DNA from: Candidatus Pelagibacterales bacterium
GTDB lineage: Bacteria; Pseudomonadota; Alphaproteobacteria; TMED109
Assembly (NCBI GenBank): GCA_002720535.1
Contig: PBIU01000002.1
Span: forward strand, 4,232-11,676
Length of the DNA: 7,445 bases
Reading direction: 5' to 3'
Shown here in pieces: positions 1 through 5,345 of the stretch (within the stretch, counting starts at the first letter, position 1; every line of letters begins with the position of its first letter). A model generated the notes under the pieces. That model did no database searches, had not been told where the DNA came from, and saw nothing but the letters and a program-made list of their open reading frames with translations. The position numbers were made by a program, and so were the translations under genes.

Positions 1-222
1 GGTCAACACCCAGTTCAACAAGCATGGCTTGAACTTCAGGTACCACAATGTGGTTACTGTCAGTCAGGTCAAATGATGAATGCTGCTGCTTTCTTAGACA
101 GCAACCCATCACCAACTGATGGCGAAATTCTTGAAGCAATGCAAGGAAACTTATGTCGTTGCATTACATATGTAAGAATTAAACAAGGTGTTCGTCGTGC
201 ATCTGAAATTATGGGAGCATAA
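1..222 (+). CDS. IorA-like [2Fe-2S] small subunit of a molybdenum hydroxylase, 5' partial
   Basis: This is the last 73 residues of an electron-transfer subunit of the xanthine oxidase/isoquinoline 1-oxidoreductase family; the N-terminal plant-type [2Fe-2S] domain lies before the window. The visible part is the C-terminal [2Fe-2S] domain. It has CGYCQSG (fragment residues 17-23) and LCRC (51-54), giving the family spacing C-x2-C-x31-C-x-C for the cluster next to the molybdenum cofactor. The residue after the last cysteine pair is Ile where many members have Gly or Met; I read this as ordinary variation. Electrons from the large subunit would pass through this subunit to an outside acceptor. 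The stop lies 4 nt before the large-subunit start, so the two are clearly one operon. The subunit has no visible export signal in this fragment and would be carried out with its Tat-signalled partner. Family assignment is secure; the substrate is not known. Confidence 0.93.
   Translation, partial: GQHPVQQAWLELQVPQCGYCQSGQMMNAAAFLDSNPSPTDGEILEAMQGNLCRCITYVRIKQGVRRASEIMGA
213..217 (+). promoter_or_regulatory. Ribosome binding site fixing the start of the large subunit
   Basis: GGGAG lies inside the last codons of the small subunit, 9 nt before the ATG at 227. It decides the start: the in-frame upstream ATG at 188 would add 13 residues that overlap the small-subunit gene and would push the twin-arginine motif away from the N-terminus. 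Confidence 0.75.
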
Positions 223-226
223 AAAT

Positions 227-2521
227 ATGACAAAACATGATAAAAATTTAAAAGGAATCACTCGAAGGGATATACTTGTGGGTTCCGCTGTAGCAGGTAC
301 AGGATTAGTAGTAGGTTACTCTGGTCTTCCTCTTGGTTCATCAATTGGAGCACGTGATGCTTTAGCAGCAGGCACATTCAATCATCAACTTTTTTTAACA
401 ATGGACTCTTCTGGAACGGCAACTGTACACATTACAAAAGCTGAAATTGGTCAGCATATAGGAACTGCATTAGCGCAAGCTGTAGCTGAAGAATTAGAAG
501 TAGATTGGAATGATGTAAGAATTGATTACCCGGATTCAGACCCAAAGTGGGGATTAATGATTACAGGTGGTTCATGGTCAGTGAACTGGACTTTTGATCG
601 TAACTCAAGAATAGGTGCATCAGCTAGAATCGCTTTAATTGAAGCAGCCGCTAAAATGATGGGTGTTCCTGCAGCACAATGTTCTGCTAGCAACTCAGTT
701 GTAACTGATAGTGTTTCTGGAGCTAACAGAACTTATTCGGAAATTTTAAGTCAAACAACAATTGACCGTACTTTTAGCGAAGACGAAATGAAAGCTCTAA
801 CACTTAAAAAGTTTGGTGAGTATAAGGTGGTTGGGAAAAGTATACCAGCTCTAGATATTCCAGACAAATTAACTGGTGTAGCTCGTTACGGTATTGATGT
901 GTTTGTACCAAATATGGTTTATGGTCAATTAATTACTCAACCAACACGTTTTGGTGCTGTACCTTTATCAGCAGATGATTCTGCAGCTAAAAGTATAGAT
1001 GGTTATGTTGGTGTTAAAATTATACCAGGCGATCTAAGAGGATTTAATACTGGATACGTGGTTGCATATGGAGAGACTTATTGGGCAGCCGAAAAAGCAG
1101 CTGCTGTTATTAAGGTAGATTGGGATAAAGGTCCTCATGCAAATGTGTCATCAGAAGATATGACTCAATCTTCTAGAGATATTATTGCAGACGATTCAAA
1201 AGGCTTTGCTTGGGTTATTGAGGGTGATACCACTACAGCTTTAAAGAATGCCGATACAATAGTAGAAGCGGAATATCAAACTTCGACTGGTTATCATGGA
1301 ATGATGGAGCCTATGAATATGGTAGCTATGGAAACAAATGGTGTTTGGCATTTATATACCGGAACTCAATGGCCTTCTAATATGAGAGACTCTGCTGCTG
1401 CTATCTTAGAAGTTGATCCAAAAAATGTTATTGTTCATCAACAATATTCTGGTACAGGCTTTGGAAGAAGAAATGAAATGGATATAGCTATAGTAGCTTT
1501 AGCAGCTAGAGCTATAGGCAGACCAGTAAAACTTTGTTATACCCGTGAGCAAGATATCGGTTTTGATTATCATCAGAGTCAGAGTGTTCAAAGAGTAAAA
1601 GGTAGTATTAAAGATGGAAAAATTAATGCTATGGAACATGATGTTGTTACAGGTTGGGCACTCGAAAGAGCTGCTCCAGGCTTCATGGCTGAGTCTGTTG
1701 ATAAAAAAGGAAAAGTTGATCAATTTGCTGTTAATGGTGCGGACCATTGGTATGATATTCCAAATCACTATGTTCGTACAGCTAATAATTATGTTATAGC
1801 AAATGCATCTCCTTCTGGATTTTTAAGAGCAGTAGCACCAAATTGGACATGGTGGGCAAACGAATGTTTCGTTGATGAGTGCGCTCATAAAGCTGGAATT
1901 GATCCTTTAGACATGAGACTTTCAATGTTTAATGCTACTGGCAAAAATGCTGGTTCAGCTCCAAATAGTATAGGTGGATCGCATAGACTTAGGAATGTTT
2001 TATTGATAGCTGCAGGAAAAGCTGGTTATGGAGTTAAACCAATGCCAGAAAACACTGCAATGGGTATAGCGGCAGTGGCATCACAAGAACGTGGCTCTCC
2101 AACATGGACTGCAGGTATTGTAGAAGTTCACGTTGATCCAAATACTGGCCAACCTACAGTAAATAAACTTACTATAGCCATGGATGTAGGAACAGCAGTT
2201 AACCCAGATGGTGTTAAAGCTCAAATTGAAGGATCTTCATTATATGGTTTAAGTAGAGTTTTATATGAAGATATTACAATGAAAGATGGAGCTATTGAAC
2301 AAGGAAATTTTGACACTTGGACTCCAATGCGAATAGATCAAGCCCCTGATATTGATGTGACTATCGTACAAAATGGTCATTATCCTGCTGGCTGTGGAGA
2401 ACCGGCTACTACTGTCGTTGGACCAGCAGTTGCTAATGCAATATTTAATGCTACTGGAGCAAGAGTACGTTCATGGCCAATTACGGCAGAAAAAGTTAAA
2501 GCAGCTATGAAAGGAGCATAA
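227..2521 (+). CDS. Tat-exported IorB-like molybdopterin-binding large subunit of a molybdenum hydroxylase
   Basis: This is the catalytic subunit (764 residues) of an isoquinoline 1-oxidoreductase/aldehyde-dehydrogenase type enzyme, which hydroxylates a substrate with water at a molybdenum-cytosine-dinucleotide-type cofactor. The N-terminus is a Tat signal: Arg13-Arg14 followed by DILVG, a hydrophobic stretch to about residue 40, and a likely cleavage after ALA (45-47). The enzyme should therefore be periplasmic. Family motifs follow in order: TGGSWS (113-118), the a/b hammerhead segment with LDIPDKLTG and ARYGIDV (about 209-225), MEPMN (360-364), GTGFGRR (409-415, usually GGGFGRR), SGFLRAV (530-536), DPLDMRL, and GCGEP with the expected catalytic Glu725. 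No key residue appears lost and the length is normal for IorB. It forms a complex with the small subunit encoded just upstream; the electron acceptor is not encoded here. Base composition is clearly less AT-rich than the right half of the window. The substrate cannot be read from sequence. Confidence 0.93.
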   Translation: MTKHDKNLKGITRRDILVGSAVAGTGLVVGYSGLPLGSSIGARDALAAGTFNHQLFLTMDSSGTATVHITKAEIGQHIGTALAQAVAEELEVDWNDVRIDYPDSDPKWGLMITGGSWSVNWTFDRNSRIGASARIALIEAAAKMMGVPAAQCSASNSVVTDSVSGANRTYSEILSQTTIDRTFSEDEMKALTLKKFGEYKVVGKSIPALDIPDKLTGVARYGIDVFVPNMVYGQLITQPTRFGAVPLSADDSAAKSIDGYVGVKIIPGDLRGFNTGYVVAYGETYWAAEKAAAVIKVDWDKGPHANVSSEDMTQSSRDIIADDSKGFAWVIEGDTTTALKNADTIVEAEYQTSTGYHGMMEPMNMVAMETNGVWHLYTGTQWPSNMRDSAAAILEVDPKNVIVHQQYSGTGFGRRNEMDIAIVALAARAIGRPVKLCYTREQDIGFDYHQSQSVQRVKGSIKDGKINAMEHDVVTGWALERAAPGFMAESVDKKGKVDQFAVNGADHWYDIPNHYVRTANNYVIANASPSGFLRAVAPNWTWWANECFVDECAHKAGIDPLDMRLSMFNATGKNAGSAPNSIGGSHRLRNVLLIAAGKAGYGVKPMPENTAMGIAAVASQERGSPTWTAGIVEVHVDPNTGQPTVNKLTIAMDVGTAVNPDGVKAQIEGSSLYGLSRVLYEDITMKDGAIEQGNFDTWTPMRIDQAPDIDVTIVQNGHYPAGCGEPATTVVGPAVANAIFNATGARVRSWPITAEKVKAAMKGA

Positions 2522-2541
2522 GCGCTTCTTATAATAATAAA

Positions 2542-2580
2542 AATGACTCTAGTATATTACCTCTACTAGAGTTATTTTCA
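2542..2580 (+). terminator. Probable intrinsic terminator of the molybdenum hydroxylase operon
   Basis: Arms at 2542-2554 and 2564-2576 can pair over 13 positions (one G-U) around a 9 nt loop. The core is ACTCTAGTA facing TACTAGAGT. The downstream arm runs into TTATTTTCA, and T-rich sequence follows at 2584-2599. It begins about 20 nt after the large-subunit stop and before the tRNA-Pro gene. The stem is AT-rich and the immediate U-tract is short, so strength is uncertain. Confidence 0.7.
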
Positions 2581-2607
2581 CTTAATTTTTCTTTTTTTTG
2601 ATAAGGC

Positions 2608-2634
2608 TTGAAGCATCCTTTACTTAATGATAAG
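2608..2634 (+). promoter_or_regulatory. Possible promoter for the tRNA-Pro cluster
   Basis: TTGAAG (2608-2613) resembles a -35 box, and GATAAG (2629-2634) matches the -10 consensus at four of six positions with a 15 nt spacer. It lies between the terminator and tRNA-Pro, where a promoter is expected. The match is imperfect and the AT-rich background makes chance matches common. Confidence 0.35.
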
Positions 2635-2656
2635 AGTATCCTGAAGTTAAATGTGT

Positions 2657-2733
2657 CGGGGCGTAGCGCAGCCTGGTAGCGCACCTGTTTTGGGAACAGG
2701 GGGTCGAGTGTTCGAATCACTCCGCCCCGACCA
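2657..2733 (+). tRNA. tRNA-Pro (anticodon TGG)
   Basis: A full cloverleaf can be folded. The acceptor arms CGGGGCG and CGCCCCG start with the C1-G72 pair typical of bacterial proline tRNAs. The anticodon stem CCTGT/ACAGG holds the loop TTTGGGA with anticodon TGG at 2691-2693, and the T-loop is TTCGAAT. The discriminator is A and CCA is encoded (2731-2733). The UGG anticodon should read the A-ending and, by wobble, other proline codons. The NDUFS4-like gene starts 20 nt after the CCA. Confidence 0.97.
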
Positions 2734-2753
2734 CTTTGAATTAGGTTTTGTAA

Positions 2754-3080
2754 ATGAGTTCAGCATTATTTAAATCTGTAGATTTTATTAAAGCAAAAGC
2801 TTATAAAAATTCTACATCTTCTACTCAGTCAGGAAAAAAAAGAACAGATCATTGGGTGCTTGAACCAATATTCACTCAAAATTCAGTTAAAGATGATTTA
2901 ATGGGATGGTCAGGAGGAAATGATATAAAAAAGCAAATTAAATTAAAATTTTCTTCTATTAATGATTTAGAAAGGTATGTAAAAAAATATAATATTTCAT
3001 TAGAAATTATAGAACCAAAAGAAAAAAAAGTTATTATTAAATCGTACGCTGATAATTTTACTAAAAATAGGGGATTTTAA
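2754..3080 (+). CDS. NDUFS4-like accessory subunit of NADH:ubiquinone oxidoreductase (complex I)
   Basis: This 108-residue protein matches the ETC complex I subunit family named after mitochondrial NDUFS4 (18 kDa/AQDQ subunit). That family is found in alphaproteobacteria and mitochondria and is absent from the 14-subunit core enzyme. Diagnostic features are KKRTDHWVLE (28-37), DDLMGW (47-52), a basic/hydrophobic stretch IKKQIKLKF (58-66), IEPKEKK (86-92) and KSYADNF (96-102). In known structures the protein binds on the peripheral arm near the NADH and quinone modules and supports assembly and stability. It has no signal peptide or membrane segment. A weak AGG lies 8 nt before the ATG. The gene is not in a nuo operon: it lies 20 nt after tRNA-Pro and ends 8 nt before tRNA-Arg, so it is probably co-transcribed with both. 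The N-terminal 25 residues are low in recognisable motifs. Recognition rests on motif order and I am confident in it. Confidence 0.9.
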   Translation: MSSALFKSVDFIKAKAYKNSTSSTQSGKKRTDHWVLEPIFTQNSVKDDLMGWSGGNDIKKQIKLKFSSINDLERYVKKYNISLEIIEPKEKKVIIKSYADNFTKNRGF

Positions 3081-3088
3081 ATGTATTT

Positions 3089-3165
3089 GACTCCGTAGCT
3101 CAGCTGGATAGAGCAACTGCCTTCTAAGCAGTAGGTCGCAGGTTCGAATCCTGCCGGGGTCGCCA
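3089..3165 (+). tRNA. tRNA-Arg (anticodon TCT)
   Basis: The acceptor arms are GACTCCG and CGGGGTC (one G-T pair). The D-loop region is AGCTCAGCTGGATAGAGC. The anticodon stem ACTGC/GCAGT holds the loop CTTCTAA with TCT at 3123-3125, and the T-loop is TTCGAAT. The discriminator is G, with encoded CCA at 3163-3165. It should read AGA and AGG arginine codons; AGA is common in the genes of this window. It follows the NDUFS4-like stop by 8 nt, with no terminator or promoter between them. Confidence 0.97.
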
Positions 3166-3194
3166 TTTATATAGTTGACCAATTTACATATGAT
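3166..3194 (+). promoter_or_regulatory. Possible promoter for the lipoprotein gene
   Basis: TTTATA (3166-3171) and TATGAT (3189-3194) are separated by 17 nt, matching the -35 and -10 consensus at four and five positions. This would start transcription near 3201, about 30 nt before the lipoprotein ATG. A better -35-like TTGACC at 3175 has no -10 at a good distance. Read-through from the tRNA cluster is an alternative, since I see no terminator after tRNA-Arg. Confidence 0.35.
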
Positions 3195-3220
3195 GTGCGA
3201 AAATAAAATAAATGTTATTT

Positions 3221-3224
3221 GGAG
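3221..3224 (+). promoter_or_regulatory. Ribosome binding site fixing the lipoprotein start
   Basis: GGAG lies 6 nt before the ATG at 3231. It overlaps the in-frame TTG at 3219, which would otherwise be a longer start, so the ATG is the right choice. The choice also gives a standard lipoprotein N-terminus. Confidence 0.8.
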
Positions 3225-3230
3225 TATTAT

Positions 3231-3698
3231 ATGTATAAAAAATTACAAAATAAATTTTTCATATTTTCATGCTTATTTGCATTTATATTTACGACAGCAT
3301 GTTCTGGTAAAGTACCACTAATTGCTAGCGGTGTTTCGGGACCAGAAGGTTTACCAGCTGAAGAGGCGTCATTTGCTAAATTTAATGACTTACCTATGCC
3401 AGGTAATTCAAAAATGAATTTAGAAAAATCTCTAGTATTCGGAGCAGATAGTGAATGGTTTGGAAGGCTTAATTTAATTGTAAATTTAAGTGGTGCAGAA
3501 GTATTTGATTTTTATATATATGAAATGCCTAACTTTGGTTGGAGAGAAATTACAAGTATACGTTCTGACATAAGTTTAATTACCTATGAAAGAGGAGGGC
3601 GTATAGCAAATGTTAGAATTGATTCTAGTAGTACTAGGGGGACAGAAGTTTGGGTTACTGTTTCTCCAAGGGATACTGGTAGTAATAATAGTAAATAA
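3231..3698 (+). CDS. Small envelope lipoprotein of unknown function
   Basis: The 155-residue product starts with a lipoprotein signal: MYKKLQNK, a hydrophobic run at 9-20, and TTAC with Cys24 as the likely lipidated residue. The lipobox is looser than LAGC, but spacing and context fit. The mature protein should be anchored in the periplasm. It opens with a Gly/Pro-rich linker (GVSGPEGLPAEE, 34-45), then a compact domain with LPMPGNS (54-60), a segment with WFGRL (76-80), and a C-terminal part with FDFYIYEMP (92-100), FGW (102-104) and TYERGGR (118-124). It ends in a polar SNNSK tail. The alternating pattern suggests a beta-rich domain. I do not recognise a named family. The gene is followed after 24 nt by a small membrane protein gene with the same ribosome binding site spacing, so the two are probably one transcript. 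Confidence 0.8.
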   Translation: MYKKLQNKFFIFSCLFAFIFTTACSGKVPLIASGVSGPEGLPAEEASFAKFNDLPMPGNSKMNLEKSLVFGADSEWFGRLNLIVNLSGAEVFDFYIYEMPNFGWREITSIRSDISLITYERGGRIANVRIDSSSTRGTEVWVTVSPRDTGSNNSK

Positions 3699-3712
3699 TT
3701 TATTAATTAATT

Positions 3713-3716
3713 GGAG
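3713..3716 (+). promoter_or_regulatory. Ribosome binding site of the 35-residue membrane protein
   Basis: GGAG lies 6 nt before the ATG at 3723, the same motif and spacing as for the lipoprotein gene upstream. It is the main reason to accept this very short reading frame as a gene. Confidence 0.7.
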
Positions 3717-3722
3717 AATATA

Positions 3723-3830
3723 ATGTCTGAAGAAAAAAAATATGATCGTAGCTTATTGTGGTTTAGTGTATTAACAGTGGTCGTTACAGTAGTTTTAGTG
3801 CTAGTGATTACAAATGTTTTAAATGGCTAA
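3723..3830 (+). CDS. Small single-span membrane protein (35 residues), unknown function
   Basis: ATG at 3723 with a good GGAG site opens a 35-residue frame. The product has a charged start (MSEEKKYDR) and one hydrophobic helix, roughly residues 11-33, rich in Val and Leu, ending in NG. It is too short for most gene callers. It lies 24 nt after the lipoprotein stop and is probably translated from the same mRNA. Its TAA stop overlaps the TAG stop of the convergent aldolase gene by sharing bases 3828-3829. I do not recognise the family; its size and single span resemble small accessory subunits of membrane complexes, but nothing here identifies a partner. Confidence 0.65.
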   Translation: MSEEKKYDRSLLWFSVLTVVVTVVLVLVITNVLNG

Positions 3831-4588
3831 TTATTTTTTGCTAGTTGTCCAATTTCGTCTACAGCATTTCTAAGTAAAACTAAATCAGTAGTTACAGCTA
3901 CTACAGAGAAACCAATGTTTAACATTTCTTTTGCTTCAGCAATGTTACTGACCATTATACCGCATGGCTTATTTAATTTTTGTGCTTCTCTTAATACTTG
4001 AATTGCCACTTCTTTAACTTCTGAAGCTGCTCTATTTTTTATAAAACCCATATCTGCTGATAAATCTCCTGGGCCTATAAATAGTAAATCTATTCCTTTT
4101 ACTGAGGCTATATCTTTTACATTCTTACATGCTTCAACTGATTCAATTTGACAAATTACACATATATTATCATCAGCTAATGACACATAATCAGTCTCTC
4201 TTCCAAAATTATTTGCCCTCGTAGCGCCTGCTATTCCTCTTATACCGTTAGGAGGGTATTTAACAGATTTTACGGCATTTTGAGCATCTTCTATATTGTT
4301 TATTTGTGGGAACATTATTGAAGTTGCTCCAGCATCTAGAAGACGTTTAGCATAAATATGATCTAAAACAGGAATTCTTACTAGACATTCCCCACCGGCA
4401 GCTTTTATTGTCTGCATTTGATTAACTGTATCACGCAAATCATTTGGAGCATGTTCCATATCAACTAAGGTATAATCAATATCTGAGCTACCTAAAACTT
4501 CAGAGGCCATCTCGCTTCCTAAAGAAGCAAATACTCCTATCTGGTTTTCATTATTTAATAGTCTTCTTTTAAAATTATTTATAGACAT
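3827..4588 (-). CDS. HpcH/HpaI-family class II (metal-dependent) aldolase
   Basis: The 253-residue protein belongs to the HpcH/HpaI aldolase/citrate lyase family, whose class II members cleave 2-oxo-4-hydroxy acids to pyruvate (or a close analogue) and an aldehyde. All key residues are present at positions almost identical to E. coli HpaI: His46 in VDMEHAP (42-48), Arg71 in LVRIP, FPQ (93-95), the GIRG loop (115-118) with TRANNFG, and metal ligands Glu149 in QIES and Asp175 in GPGDLS. Length is typical. It is the last gene of the three-enzyme operon: its ATG overlaps the dehydrogenase stop as TAATG. There is no strong ribosome binding site directly before it (a GGAGG lies roughly 20 nt or more upstream), so translational coupling is likely. 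It could act on a 2-keto-3-deoxy sugar acid, a 4-hydroxy-2-oxo acid or a related substrate; the sequence does not decide. Confidence 0.92.
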   Translation of the reverse strand: MSINNFKRRLLNNENQIGVFASLGSEMASEVLGSSDIDYTLVDMEHAPNDLRDTVNQMQTIKAAGGECLVRIPVLDHIYAKRLLDAGATSIMFPQINNIEDAQNAVKSVKYPPNGIRGIAGATRANNFGRETDYVSLADDNICVICQIESVEACKNVKDIASVKGIDLLFIGPGDLSADMGFIKNRAASEVKEVAIQVLREAQKLNKPCGIMVSNIAEAKEMLNIGFSVVAVTTDLVLLRNAVDEIGQLAKNN

Positions 4589-5328
4589 TATTCTACTTTC
4601 TTAATTATTGATCCTCCTGGTACTTGCTCAGTAGGTGTTAACTCAATCATAGAAACATTCATTCTCCAAGGAGAATTGATAGCGAACATTATTGCATCAG
4701 CTACATCTTCTTGTTCTAAAAGATTAAGGCCTGATGTCATTTGCTTTTTTTTGTCAGGATTATCTGAGAATGCTACATCAAAGAATTCAGTATTTACTCT
4801 ACCTGGACATATTTCTGTAGCTCTTACGCCTGTTCCGCTTAGTTCAACTCTTAAGTTTTGATTTATCATATGGACAGCTCCTTTTGATCCGCCATAAACT
4901 GAAGAGGAAACTGGATACAAACCTGCTATAGATCCTATATTAATTATATGCCCTTTTTTTCTTTTTACCATACCAGGGACTACTGCTCTTAATAGGTGTA
5001 AAAAAGAAGTTATATTAGTTTCTGTAGTAGTGTTTATATCTTCTGGTTCTGCTTGAAAAATAGGAGCAAAACCTCTTCCTACTCCAGCATTATTAATTAA
5101 AATATCAATATCAAGTTTGCCAAATTCAGAGTATATTTTATCTTGGTCTCGAATATCTATTTCTATAATATCACAAGAGATTTTATTTTTTAGCTCTAAT
5201 AATTTTTCTTTTCTTCTACCTGCGGCAATCACGTGAATTCCAGATTCAGATAATCTAATAGCCGTCTCTAATCCTATACCACTTGTAGCTCCTGTAACTA
5301 GAGCATTTTTATAATTTATGTTACTCAT
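4588..5328 (-). CDS. Short-chain dehydrogenase/reductase, YdfG-like
   Basis: The 246-residue protein is a classical SDR with a Rossmann fold. It has the cofactor motif TGATSGIG (12-19), Arg38-Arg39 after the second beta strand (suggesting NADP(H)), the NNAG motif (79-82), Asn105, Ser133 in GSIAG, and the catalytic pair Tyr145 and Lys149 in YGGSK, followed by PGRVNTEF. The C-terminal MIELTPTEQ segment resembles the E. coli YdfG group, which acts on 3-hydroxy acids and malonic semialdehyde. SDR substrates are hard to predict, so the name stops at the family. GGGAG lies 10 nt before the ATG. The gene starts 17 nt after the ThDP enzyme stop and overlaps the aldolase start by 1 nt. A role in oxidising or reducing a hydroxy-acid or ketol intermediate of the same pathway is a reasonable inference. 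Confidence 0.92.
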   Translation of the reverse strand: MSNINYKNALVTGATSGIGLETAIRLSESGIHVIAAGRRKEKLLELKNKISCDIIEIDIRDQDKIYSEFGKLDIDILINNAGVGRGFAPIFQAEPEDINTTTETNITSFLHLLRAVVPGMVKRKKGHIINIGSIAGLYPVSSSVYGGSKGAVHMINQNLRVELSGTGVRATEICPGRVNTEFFDVAFSDNPDKKKQMTSGLNLLEQEDVADAIMFAINSPWRMNVSMIELTPTEQVPGGSIIKKVE

Positions 5329-5345
5329 TTTTCTTATTCTCCCTT

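Noticed and set aside
188..226. Upstream ATG giving a 13-residue longer molybdenum hydroxylase large subunit
   Set aside because: It would overlap the small-subunit gene. The GGGAG site and the position of the twin-arginine motif both favour the ATG at 227.
1499..1799. Short reading frames on both strands within the molybdenum hydroxylase large subunit
   Set aside because: They lie wholly inside a well-supported gene with intact family motifs, have no family features of their own and are frame shadows.
2529..2720. 63-residue reading frame on the minus strand, starting MIRTLDPLF
   Set aside because: Its N-terminal half is the reverse complement of tRNA-Pro, and the rest crosses the terminator and promoter region. 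Such antisense-tRNA translations are known artefacts in databases.
2657..3165. The tRNA genes as integration sites of a mobile element
   Set aside because: No integrase, no duplicated tRNA 3' end and no direct repeat were seen; both tRNAs look intact and sit among housekeeping genes.
3000..3182. 60-residue reading frame on the minus strand containing GRIRTCDLLLRRQLLYPAEL
   Set aside because: This is the familiar spurious translation of the reverse complement of a tRNA gene, here tRNA-Arg. It also runs into the NDUFS4-like gene on the other strand.
4676..4861. 61-residue plus-strand frame opposite the dehydrogenase gene
   Set aside because: It is antisense to conserved SDR sequence, has no recognisable domain and no clear ribosome binding site.
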